From Lepisosteus oculatus (lineage: Eukaryota > Chordata > Actinopteri > Semionotiformes > Lepisosteidae): a stretch of 64,000 bases of DNA. Under the pieces are notes generated by a model. The model worked only from the letters and a program-made list of their open reading frames with translations. It was not told the origin of the DNA and searched no databases. The stretch lies in contig NC_090711.1 in NCBI RefSeq assembly GCF_040954835.1, positions 3,913,501-3,977,500 on the forward strand. Direction: 5' to 3'. Of this stretch, positions 49,901 to 61,170 are shown piece by piece. Within the stretch, counting starts at the first letter, position 1. Every line of letters starts with the position of its first letter. The position numbers and the translations under genes are program-made.

Positions 49901-52292
49901 CATTTCCAATCCATCATGAAATACGGGGAGCAGCTCAGCCACAAGGACAGAATATTCTTTTGAAAGCCAGCTCCTTTTTGTTTCAGTGTAAATCAAGAGT
50001 GACAGATCTTTCATCTTTTGAAACCCCTCAGATATTTTTTTTTTCATGGTTTTCTGCGTGGACACGAGAGTCCGTAATTGGATTTAGTGGAAACACGTAA
50101 GTCTAGACAACTTGTTTCCTATAGAAATAATCCAGAAAAACACACTTTTGTCTGCTATTTCTGGATGAAAATTTAAAAATAAAATGTTGAATAATGTTGA
50201 CCAGCATATAGTTAGCAGTAATGCCTCGAGTAACCAATTCAAGAGATATCTTTAGTATTCTGATGGCCGGTAACGCAAAGAAAAATATTATTAAACCAAA
50301 TCTTTCACACAGTTAATTAAATGAAAACCTGTAATTAAAATAATAACAGAAAATCTGTTTCAGTATTTTACTGAAAGAGGTAGGAGCACCTTGTACCATA
50401 ACATGAAAGAGGCACGACTTTTTGTCAGAAGCATTTTATACCCTGGAAAATCAGCAGGGGGAGACAGGGTGGGCAGCGGCAGCTCTCCTTGAAATTTTGT
50501 GCAGTGAGCAATTTAAAAAAGGCCCTTGTTTACTGAAGGTGGATCTCTCTGGCTCGCCACTGTAGAAAGCAGAGGAACAGACATGCCTCCCAGCTGTGCT
50601 CCAACACAAGAGGCTCCATCACAATGTTCTGGTGCATTGTGGGGGTTTTCTTTTTGTCAGTTTGATACATATTGTGGTGACAAAGGGGCAACAAATATAA
50701 AGGGGAATGAGCTGTCAAACCCATAATATACTTCATTGTTAAATAGAAAATAACCCTTTTTTTTCTTTACTCATCCAATAATACCAAGGTTGCGTGAAAT
50801 GCATTCCTTCTCATTTAATCAGCTATTTTCTGTTTGCTAGGCATTTCACAATAGTGCCATGGACACACAAAAAATTCCCTGTTGCTGGAGATTATACAGA
50901 GAAAACGTTTGTTTCAAACCCCTCTTAAATGTGCCTCATTTGAAAGATTTTTCGCAGCACCAAAGGCAGACCTGAGGAGAAGAGATGAGCCAGGGTAAAG
51001 TTTTAAGCAAAAAAAAAAACCATGCTGGGCAAGAATTAGGCTGCATCTCCATCCCGCACGACTGTGGATTGACTATGTGCCTCTCACAGGCCTTTTCAGT
51101 CTCTCACAATTCAGTGGTTACATGATGGCCTGTCAGCAAATCCCTGATCGAGACATTTAAGACCGGGAGGAATTATTACCAATAATGTGGTCGTACATTA
51201 TGTTGTACCTTCCGCACTAAAAAGGAGGACCTGACCTTTGTGATCGCGGTCTCTGAGCGTACTCCCGGAGCTGGGGCGGTCTCCAGGCGGCTGTGCCTCT
51301 CTCACGCTGGTACTGCTTTGACCTTCGCAGTCAAACATTAACTTCCCTGAGATGCGGTTTTTCCACACCCCAGCTCCCACCCTGGACCTGGGAAATGTTG
51401 ACATTTCCCACTTCAGCACGAGAGGAAACCAAGCAGGGGCTGTGTGGCTTTCAGCAAAGGTTTGTCACAAGGGACACCCAGGTTTACATCCAAAGAAACA
51501 CCATCATGTTCTATTATTTCGCTTTGTTTCGCAAAATGGCTGTTGGATATGCCGATTGGTTAGCACACGCTGTGTGAGTCCGATCTCGATTTGACCAAGA
51601 GCATCACCAACTGAAAGGTACTGCGTGTGTTGCAGTTTCCTCTTGTACTATGGAGACCAGTGAAGGGAGAGCACTAGGACCCAGTTAGATCCTATAAAGA
51701 CAGCAGGCTGTTAGTTTGGCAAGGTAGGGAAGAGATTTCTGTGTCTTAATTAGCCGTGCTAATTATCTTCAGAAAAGGTCCTGTGCAACCATGCTAATGA
51801 GTTAAACCATAAATGAGTAAAATAAAACACGCAACCTGCTGTCTCTGCTGTGCAAGACCTCACGGGGAATTTCTGTGCTACGTTCAGGCAAACGCATTGC
51901 GACTGGAGGCGCACAACCAAGGCAAAAGTCAACCCCGGGATAAAGGCAGGGCTGCTGCACGGCGTTGGGGCTGTTTGTGTCTACCTTGTTGCCGTAGTCC
52001 AGCCGGAGCTCTGCGGGCGCGGCTTTGCCGGCGTACTTGCTGCGGCCCCGCAAGCCGTCGGGCGCGTCCGGCTGGAAGGGACAGAGGAGCGGTCCCGGCG
52101 GGAGCCGCTCGCTCAGGTTGACGGGCTGGTCCTCGGAGGAGGAGGAGGAGGAGGTGGTGCTGAAGTCCAGCGGCGCCGGCGCGCCGTTGCCGTTCACCTC
52201 GTTGTAAGAGGCGCTGTCGGCGGCGCTGCCCGGGACCGGCGGGTTGAGGGTCGGTAGGCCGTTCCCACTGCCGCTCTCAGAGGAGGAGTCGT
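46771..52292 (-). CDS. nol4l: nol4l, nucleolar protein 4-like, last six coding exons (5' end outside window)
   Basis: On the - strand, exons 52292-51985, 49657-49472, 48943-48755, 47817-47698, 47380-47176 and 46970-46771 join in frame to 401 residues plus a split first codon. Recognisable NOL4L blocks are [11 protein letters not shown]; an acidic [87 protein letters not shown]; and the terminal [20 protein letters not shown] ... ENLILQQN. Basic [16 protein letters not shown] and RKAAKRMR suggest nuclear import. Three PxDLS-like motifs (PVNLS, PEDLS, PTDLS) suggest CtBP corepressor binding. Human NOL4L (436-residue form) is poorly characterised and is known as a PAX5 or RUNX1 fusion partner in leukaemia. 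About 35 N-terminal residues must lie in an exon beyond the window. The gene converges on asxl1, as in human. Confidence 0.93.
47176..47380 (-). CDS. nol4l: nol4l coding exon
   Basis: Encodes [20 protein letters not shown], then [20 protein letters not shown] and TGTPQSN. Acceptor CTCTCTGCAG, donor GTAAGG on the - strand. It has no long ATG-started frame because it opens and closes inside a frame without Met. Confidence 0.93.
47698..47817 (-). CDS. nol4l: nol4l coding exon
   Basis: Forty codons: [20 protein letters not shown], then [20 protein letters not shown]. Acceptor GTTCCAG, donor GTGAGT on the - strand. Confidence 0.94.
47818..48754 (-). other. nol4l: nol4l intron
   Basis: AT-rich intron, GTAAGG...TTCCAG on the - strand. 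No feature recognised. Confidence 0.8.
48755..48943 (-). CDS. nol4l: nol4l coding exon
   Basis: Sixty-three codons: [63 protein letters not shown]. Almost identical to human NOL4L and NOL4. Donor GTAAGG on the - strand. Confidence 0.95.
48944..49471 (-). other. nol4l: nol4l intron
   Basis: GTAAGA...CTCTCAG on the - strand. Nothing recognised inside. Confidence 0.8.
49472..49657 (-). CDS. nol4l: nol4l coding exon
   Basis: Sixty-two codons: [30 protein letters not shown], the acidic [20 protein letters not shown], and [12 protein letters not shown]. The Asp run is coded by a GAC repeat (49547-49564). Acceptor GTGGGCAG, donor GTAAGA on the - strand. Confidence 0.95.
49658..51984 (-). other. 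nol4l: nol4l intron
   Basis: GTAGAC...TGGGCAG on the - strand. No repeat family or other gene recognised. Confidence 0.75.
51985..52292 (-). CDS. nol4l: nol4l coding exon (GC-rich)
   Basis: Two bases plus 102 codons: [36 protein letters not shown], a Ser6 run coded by TCC repeats (52135-52152), [17 protein letters not shown], and [14 protein letters not shown]. Acceptor GTGTTTCAG, donor GTAGAC on the - strand. The second half is much GC-richer and more diverged from human than the first. Confidence 0.92.
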
Positions 52293-54104
52293 CTGAAACA
52301 CACCGGGCACCACGGTCAACGGGACACGCAGAACAGGACGGGTATCCGGAATAGGACCATAAAAAAAGATGCCAAGTACAAATAAAAACCGATCCCTTGC
52401 AACTTTTCAATATGCAACATGCATACAGTAACAGAAGGTCAAGACCGTACAATAATCGTGCCTGACATTTAACAGATGGCTCACAGTGTTGCAATAAAGA
52501 GTCGAGGGGTGGTGGTGGGGGGGTTTGCTTAAAAGACATGAGGCTACTTCTGAGCAGGCCACTCTCAGAACTCACGGATTCCCAATGTATGTCAAAGGCT
52601 TCTCCACTTTCATCCAATCTGATTATAAAATCGCTGCCCTCCCCCCCCACCGACACCTCCGTCTTGCAAACACGCACAGTTTGCTCAGTCGTGCCTGTGG
52701 GAGTGCAGGTGCTCCTTTTGTTAGCCTGGTTTTCTTCTGTTGTGTGGGAGCAGAAAGGTGACTGAGATGCATTAGTTATGAGCCTGCAGGGAAAAGAAGC
52801 CAGTTTTCCTTCCACCAGGGATCGCTAAAAGCCCTGCCCCTTAGTCCTCTCTACATTGGCATAAGCTATGGAAAAAGAAGTAATACTTTATGGCATACCA
52901 TAATACTGAATACTTTTTAAAAAAAATCATATGACTTTGTTTTTAGACCAAATCAGCGCACAAAGTAAGGCATAGGAAGAGCTTGTTGGGCTGAGGGAGA
53001 TTCACAGAGAAAGTCATGCAGAAGAGCATGCGTACAGTACAAACTGTAAGATGCCGGATACAATGGGCAGACTGGGAGGGAGAAGACACGCCATTATGTA
53101 GCAAAAGGCCAGGATGTCTGTGAGGTGCAGTCAAAAATCCAAAAATCTGACATCATGCTTGCACAACATTGTACATGACCAAACGAGCCAAACTAGAAAC
53201 ATTGTGAATGGCAACAAAGAAAATCTGTGCTTTCTTGCACTTGACAAAAGACCTGGGTATCAACCTTAGACAGGCAGATTAGACTGAAACAACAGTGCAG
53301 AATCAAGTGCTTCTGAGTGGTCTGTCACCAATAGGTAGTTCCCTATTGCTGATATGCAATGCTTTGTTCTCAGGCAGGGGTGTGAAAACCTTCACGTATA
53401 CGTCTGTAAATCAGTTATGGATGCAGCTAGCCTGTATAGCCATAAAAAAAGCCTGTTTCAGAGGCAAGAAAAAAGGTTAAAAAAAAGAAAATGTTTGCAA
53501 GAAAGTATGCTGGTTTAGCAGATGGACTAAAATAACATTTGTTTTGAGATGCTTATGAAAACGGCTTTAAAATATTTCAATATTGTTCTTGCTTTCCTGC
53601 TGTGCCTCAGGGTGCTGTATGTTTTACTTTCAGAGTAAATAAATCTGTACAATGGGGAAAAGGATGACAAAAATGAGACTCCAATCATCAGACAGCAAAA
53701 GCTAAACTACTTCAAAGAGTTCACTGAACTGTTAAAAGATTTACGCTGTGAGAGCTGGCCTTCTGCAGGAGCTGTTGCTCTGCATTAGTTTATTAAGTGG
53801 ATACATTTTGGAGGAAATCCAGCTGTCAGCAATGGGATGTGGTGCCTGCTGTACTGATTACTGTATCCAAGTGAGAGACCAGGTAAATACCTGCTCTCAA
53901 TCGTACACAGCTTCACGAAATAAGCCTCAGGAAATAAGTAAAACAAAAGAGAAATAAGTGTTCAACCTGTCAAGGATGAGAAATTACATAACACTTATAA
54001 TTGTCTAGATCTTATCTAAAAGATGCAAAGTATAACTTAGTCACAAATTTTAAGGACCTGTTTTACAATCTGTGGATTTCACAATGCTTAAATACCATAT
54101 TGCA

Positions 54105-54335
54105 AGGACTGGCCCTGGGAGACCAGTGTCCCTTCTAGTTTTTCTTCCAGTCAGGTTCTTAATCACAGGCTAATTGGTTTTAATTTTCTATTTGGGGCAG
54201 ATTAGTCAATTTAAATCATAAATTAAAATCTCAGTGATTTAAAGCTCTTAAATCACTGAATGGGAGTTGTAATTGCTATCAATTCTATACCAGGTTCCTG
54301 AGTTTCAAACTCCCCTCATTCAGAGTTTAACCTTA
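54105..54335 (+). repeat. interspersed repeat, family shared with 11.74 and 41.2 kb
   Basis: 'gccctgggagaccagtgtcc', 'tttcttccagtcaggttctt', 'aatgggagttgtaattgcta' and 'gagtttcaaactcccctcat' align in order with 11.74-12.11 kb. Confidence 0.55.
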
Positions 54336-57300
54336 AATAGAATCAAATGGATTTCTGATCACATTTCAAAGACATGATGGGAGTGACTGACAGACGGTCT
54401 TTCCCAAGGGTAAGTTCATCAGAACATGATCACCTATGAATAATTGTTTAGTTAGAGATATGGGTAAGTACAATATGGAGAGGTTGCTTAAAGTTTTGCA
54501 TGCTGAAGTTGTTGCAAACAATACACTTGAATTTGGGTATTTGTAAAACTCTGGCTTGAATGAAAGTACAAATAAACTACAAGCCAAAGCAAGCAGATGA
54601 ATTAACGACATACTGAAAGGTAACACTGGTGATCCAGAGGTCATTCAGAATGAAAACCAGCATACACCCCAGAGGCAGGACTGGGATCCAGTGCTAAACT
54701 GTAGAGTTTTAGAAAAACACTGATGGTGGCCCCATAGGGTCTAGGAAATGCCGGTGCCCCTAAGAATGAATCATCCTTCATCGTGGAGCTTGCAGGCTCA
54801 CACATTCGCCTCCATGCATTATGTTTTCTTGTCAAGGAGCTCAAGCCTTTTCAGAGTAGCCTTGACAAAGCTGAGCTCAGAGAAAAGCCAGCTAGGCAAA
54901 TTTTCACCACCACCACTCCTCCCTCGATCTCACCTAGAGACTAATGGATCTGCTCTCTTCACCATCCATCAATATGTGGCGCGTACCTCAACTTAAAGAG
55001 AGGCAGCTACTAAATAAGTGATCACTTACTCCATTGCTTTGCCGTATACAGCTGTTGATGGATGGTAGTGTTCTTCTTCCTTGGTCTGTCCCTCCCCCCA
55101 GCTCCCCCCTCGCCACACATGGACCAGTGAATAGTGAACAGAACTCAATGTGTATGTTGTACTTTCAGCTCAGTGGCTGCTTGTCACTTGGTAGAGAGCT
55201 GCGAGAACACGTTTTCAATTATCTTGCTTTCTTTATACTGTACATGGGCTGTAACCGGACGACAGAATCACTGATTTTATTTATAAGGGTAAGTGCCAAC
55301 TGTGCACACTTACATCCTTTTCCTGGCTTCATAACAATAAGAGAATTCCTGAAATATGAAGACAATGGGGACTCTTGCATGTGGTCTTTAAGCATGCAGT
55401 GTATTAGTACATAATATCAAAGGCACAACTGTGTTTTCAAGGCATTTTGTCTTGCTGATTCTAGTCTGTTCTGACTAAAGATGTCTTATGAGGAGCAACA
55501 ATGCGATCATTTCATATTTTCTTTTCCTTCTGCTTACTTTCAAATTAATTGCAGGTTCCTCTGTAAAAAATGTATGCACAAAAGCTGCCATGGTTCTTGA
55601 AGAAAATACAAAAAAGCAACTTAATTGAGACACCTAGGTGGAGTTAACAACATTCCTACTTAATTAGACATTCTCCTAAAGCACAGTGAAGTTAACACAA
55701 AAAATTAATTACCACAGCAAATAAAGTGCACAGAAACACACAGCAACAAGTATTTGATGCCAAAAAACGTAATTAAGCCCTACTTTATTGCTATAATTCT
55801 GTTTACTGAACATACAGAACAGCTGAAATATTTAAATTAAAGTCTAAAGCTGTTTTTCTGAACACAATAATCATAAAGGGGATTGCGAGTTGAAATAAAA
55901 AAACTATTACTGATCCTTCTGGAAGTTTGCAATTGCTCTCTTTCATCTGCTGTCTCTCCACACACATGATGTGAGGTTCCGTATTTCTTTACGCTCTCTG
56001 CAAGTGATGTTTGGCTTGTCCATTGACATATTTTCTACTCGACATGCAGCCCTATTTTAATTTTAATCCAGCTGCTATTCAGTTTTTCAGCATACAAGCA
56101 AGTAAAACAAGCCCACTGATATTTACCTATCAAACTTTGGGTTTCTATCAAACCTACTACAAACTGAAGCTCTTGCATTTTTAATAAACCAAAACTGGTC
56201 TCAGCCAAAGCACTGCCTTAAAACGGTCATTAGATTAGATTAGGCAAATCCCATTTAGCTAGCAACTCTATCATTCTCTGAAACCATGGTCTCATTCATA
56301 TACTGTAGCTTCATTTTACCAGTTATCTGATTAAAACAGGAACTAAGAGAATTATTCTCTTGCCCTTAGCAGAGCCAAACTGGGGGGAATCGGATCACTA
56401 AAAATCTTTGATCCGATTTCCCCCTGTGAAAGGCAGTCACAGTTTTGGCACCAGAAAAGAACTGGGAATGCAATGTGCGAAAGAGTTGGTGAATTCAGGG
56501 ACCGTTCAATCTTTCCTTTGTAATGGGTTTATTATACGTGCAGCTGTTGATGTGTTTTTAAAGATTACTCTTAAAATCACAGGACCAGCTCAACACCCGA
56601 TTAAAATACATCCACAGTGGACAGAACCAGCTTAAACCCTGTCCAGACCAGATGACATTATCATATTGCTCTAGCGCAGAATCTGTTTTGTATAAATATG
56701 AATTTACACACAAATATTATCTAAATTGTACCTCTCTGTGTAAATGTGTAAAATGTAATATTTAAAACAAATATTTAATATAGGATTTTGTAATCTAGTA
56801 TCAAACATATGAACATTTAAACTCTCCAGGAAAAAACATCCTGCCAGCCAGGGTTGGATAGCATAGTCAAAGGGTTAATCTAGAGGGATTCGAAAACATG
56901 AGGGCCGTGGGGGCAGTCCTGGAAAGAGTCAGGAACTGCACCAGCACACAGAACGCAGGATCACTCTGTTTGCCAGGGAGCCAGCCGCGTCTCCCATGCC
57001 TGGACTGCTGCAGCAGAGGAAGCTCGTCTTCGTGCCAGTGAGGAAGCCAGGCAGAGCGTGGGTCACAGAGCCAGCCGCCCATCCGAGGGCAGCGGCGTAT
57101 TTATTAGAGTATAAAAAGTATTCATGCGCACACAGTAAAGCCAGCCTAATTCCTGCCAGCTTCTACACTAATCCCCCTCAGGAAGCCCACACTGGTCTAC
57201 AGGGGATCAGCGGCTAACCCCACAAGAATTCCTTAAAGGTGCAGCAGCCAGTTTTTCTCACATGATCAGTAGCCCCTGTGGAACACACCACATTAGCAGC

Positions 57301-60300
57301 GCTCTTAACAGCATCATCGTTCTAAAACAAATAATGCCAGACGTTGGAAGACAAGGATCAGCACTAGGATCCAAAGACCTGGAGATTAACTGGTTTGATC
57401 TCCAGTCATGTAGGGTGTAACATCCTCTATATAAATTCTTAACTAGGAATTCAGTGAGAATATAGTTCAATTGTATCTTAGCAACACAATTTTTCTTTTC
57501 ATAAAATGCATTAACACGCAAAGTAAATTGAATCAAAATGTTATCGAAAGATACTCTCAAGTCATTCACAATTGTGGCGCTTGTTTTCTGTGGGTCACTC
57601 CTCTTGTTTTCCACCACAGATCAGCAGAGTTTCAGTAGGAGATGAACCATTTGTAGGGTTGCTTTCTCCAGGTCTAAATCCAATAAGCGCATCCTGGGAA
57701 ATCAACACCTCTTTTATAGAAGACCAGTGTCTCTTCCACTTGCAAGAGTAGTCTGTTTTAATAAGATAATTATAAAAGATCACATTGAGTTTCTCAGCCT
57801 AAAGCAGTGCTCCTTTAAGTGTCTTCTATATATGAATTAGCCCACATATTTTAGAACGGATTACTCCAGTAATAAACATTGAGATTCTCTATTGTTACAT
57901 GTTTGCTGCACTGCGTAAATACTGCACATTTAAATCACCTACATAGAGCTACATTGATGGTGACAAAGGCAAGGGAATGTTGCCAGCCCTGTGGGGACAG
58001 TGTCGTTGCAATAGAGTTATGTCACTTCACTATAAAATACATCCAGCTGCATGTAGCATTCCTGACGTGCCCTATAAAAACACAGGTTCCAATACCGTAT
58101 CAGCATTTTAAACCCCACAGGGGAGAGCAGCTCCTCCTCTAACAGATCTAATAGTTTCAAAATGACTTCCATTTCTATGGGGCCACATAGAAATAAACAA
58201 TTAACTACTACACAGGAAGGCTAAACTCAGTCTCTGGTCATTCCTTCTTTTGCCTGTTGGGAGACTCCAAACCTCTGTGAGGGCAACAATGACACACAAA
58301 GGGAGTCTTCTGTGAGACAGTTCACATCCCTAGACTACAGTGAGGGAGAGCTACTGTATATTACACACTCGACTGGCTAAGACTTTGCACATCGGTAATT
58401 CACTTTGAACTTTATGGGGAAAAAAAGAAAGCCCTGGGCAGGACACTGACCCTTTGCAGGTTAAACACCCCCGAAACCTTCCGGCAATGCCAGCAATTAG
58501 TGAAAAGTGTTTCAATAAACAGCAGTATTAGTACATTTCTAATGGGGAATTTTACCCACAATACTGAGGATCTCAGACTCCTAATGTACCTTTTCTACAC
58601 TTCAATATAATTTATTAACACTGGCTAAAATATTATTATTAAAGACAATATATAACTATACACATGTATCAAAAACCAAATACAGTACCTCTCATGCTCT
58701 TCAGAAACAAATGCACATACACACACATCGGCAAGCAGTGGACAAATGCCTTAATTTGAATGGATCCATGCCCAGCTGCTTTAAAAACATTTTTTTCCTT
58801 CGTTTTTTAGCAGCTATTTCCTATTCAGCTGGGCAAAGTATCATACGCCCAGTTCTATAGTGTTCCTGAAAGACAAGCTCCACCGCCTGCCCCTGGGTCA
58901 GTGCTGGTGCGATAGAGCAGGCTTTTGATGGGAGCGTGTTTGGCTGCAGTCGTTGTTATCGTTTCTCACAGTTCGTGAGCACCAAGTAAAAACAAACCGC
59001 GCTGGCAGGGCAGATCCATGCGGGTGCTAGGCCCTCCGTGTGTATCGCTTTCACACAGCAGTGCCCTTGAAATTGCCTAGAAACCCCGGGAAATAAACAC
59101 CAGTGGAGCAGAGGGATTGGCACCGGCTGTATCTGGGCAGAGGGAACAAAGGAGATAGTATCCTCAGATCTGTCCAGCCATTGGACACCAGCATAAACAA
59201 CAGGCCCTTCAGCACCAAGGTTAAAGCACCACTTCTGTGTAAAAATAAACAATGATTGCATTTCCTTGAAAGTTTGGGTCAAGGGCCAAATGTGTCATGT
59301 TCCTGGATAAACTACACTAAACCTCCTAATTCGAAAAGATTAAAGCCACCTCCAACCATTAAACCTTGGAGTCCCTTAACTGCCGCTTCTCCAGTTGTGG
59401 CTGTCTGAGCTGAGGTGGGTTGAGGTGTGTTTATTTGTGAGCTCAGACAGGACAAAAGAACTTTCTTCAAAAGCCCACAATCTAAAAGGCTTTCTTACAG
59501 AGCAGGGGTCGCCTGTCAAAACAGGCTCAACCACTTAGATTTCTTTTACAATCTACTATAATTTGAAGATATTCGCTCCTTCTAGAGAGACATACTATAC
59601 GATGGTTACATTAATCAAAATTCATTAAAAAATATTTTTAGTTGGCAATCCAGTTGGTGAATACAAGAACTACCGGCACCTCTCAACTGAGTTTTCCAGA
59701 CATACAGTATAAGTATTTTTTTAAGTCGAAAAAATATTTCGAAACAGAGTCAGCAGCTCTCAGCATGGGGATTTATTTGACTGTGGTACAGGTAAACCAG
59801 CACATCGTGCAGCAAGTAATGTGTGTAATTGTCCTGTTGCTGTAATCTTGGATGTCACATTGTATTTTGCAAAAAGCTTTTACAATACTTTTTAATAATT
59901 TATGTAGGTTTCACAATTTAGGTAATTTTCAATTTGCCCTGGGGAGGTAATGAATTATCCTTTCATATGGTAGTTGATATTTCCAACAGTCTTGAGCAGT
60001 GCCAAGGAGAGCAGCACTGGAGTAATTTGTATACGGTGGCTGCGCTCTGTTGTAATAAATGTCCATTTTATTTCCACTGCAATTTTGAATCTCCCACCCC
60101 TGTTGTTGCTTAAGGAGTGCTGAGCACAGAAACACAAGGCGGCAGAAAAGGGAGCTGCCAATGGGATGAACGAGGTAGTATTTTTAAAGCGAATATGGAT
60201 TTTACCATACCAGAAAAGAAAGGTGAAATAGTACATTTCATAATGATGTACACTACAGGCAGACAGAAACACTCGATATAAATTTCCTGACCGAGGTTTC

Positions 60301-60599
60301 TGGTCCTTCTATATGATCGTGCATCGGGCAAACGTGTCTTTGTCAGTGTAAGAGCACGTAGCAGCAGTTCTGCGTGTGTGTGTCATGGCTGGCAGGCTCT
60401 ACCACGCTGCTGTGAGAGGACGCACAAGTGGCATGTTTCTTTTGTTGTGCACGTGCAGGGGTACTGCAGCCTGGTCTTCACCACCTGGTCTGTCTGCCCT
60501 TGTCGCTCAGTCACTCCCAACAGCACTCAAGGGTTTCACTGCTCTCCTGAGAGAGGCCCTGTTAACACACCATTACCATTAGGAGAGCTGCTGTTTATT

Positions 60600-61170
60600 G
60601 CAATAACCAAATTTCCTACGGAGAGATGTGTAATTGGCTGATTTTTAATTCATGACAGTGACCTCAAATTAACCAGCTCCCCCATCGGGGAATGGCTGAT
60701 TTTCTCACTCATTTGCAGCAGCAGCTGCTGTTGGCTCTGCATTCCTCTTCCATTTCTGCTCCCTTTCCTGCAGCCGCCTCCTTCCCTAAAAAAAGAATTG
60801 TCAGGTCTTCCTCCCCATCACCAGACCCACCCTCCTCCCTCCCCGAACCCCAGAGCTGACAGTGCGAGCTGGGCTCCGCTGGAATTTAAATGTCACTTTG
60901 ATGTATGAGAGTATTTAGCAGGCTGGGAGCGTCTAAGAAAGGACTTGTCTGCATTCAAGTGAAGCAGGGGCTGGGTTCACTTCCTCACTGCAAATCACAG
61001 CGGCGAAGCAGCAGGACTGAAAGAGACAATCTGTCACATCCTAAAAACGCCTAATACCACACGCCACCACCCGAGCAGAGAGCAGAGGCTCACGGGACCC
61101 AGCCAGGGGATGATCCAGTAAATCAATATTTTACCTAGCTTTCTTCTGGGATCTCAACGATAGCATTAAA
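60600..61170. promoter_or_regulatory. candidate conserved regulatory region in nol4l intron
   Basis: Non-repetitive sequence with homeodomain-type cores ('ttggctgatttttaattcat', 'gacctcaaattaaccagc'), a CAGCAGCAGCTGCTG E-box-like palindrome (60717-60731) and a GC-richer second half. It looks unlike the neutral AT-rich DNA around it. Conservation cannot be tested here. Confidence 0.3.

Noticed and set aside
52293..52815. Extension of the nol4l frame upstream of 52292
   Set aside because: The frame stays open by chance past the acceptor GTGTTTCAG, but the translated sequence is unrelated to NOL4L, and the exon border fits the family.
57109..57116. TATAAAA as a promoter inside the nol4l intron
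   Set aside because: A lone TATA-like word in AT-rich DNA with no following exon or supporting motif is expected by chance.
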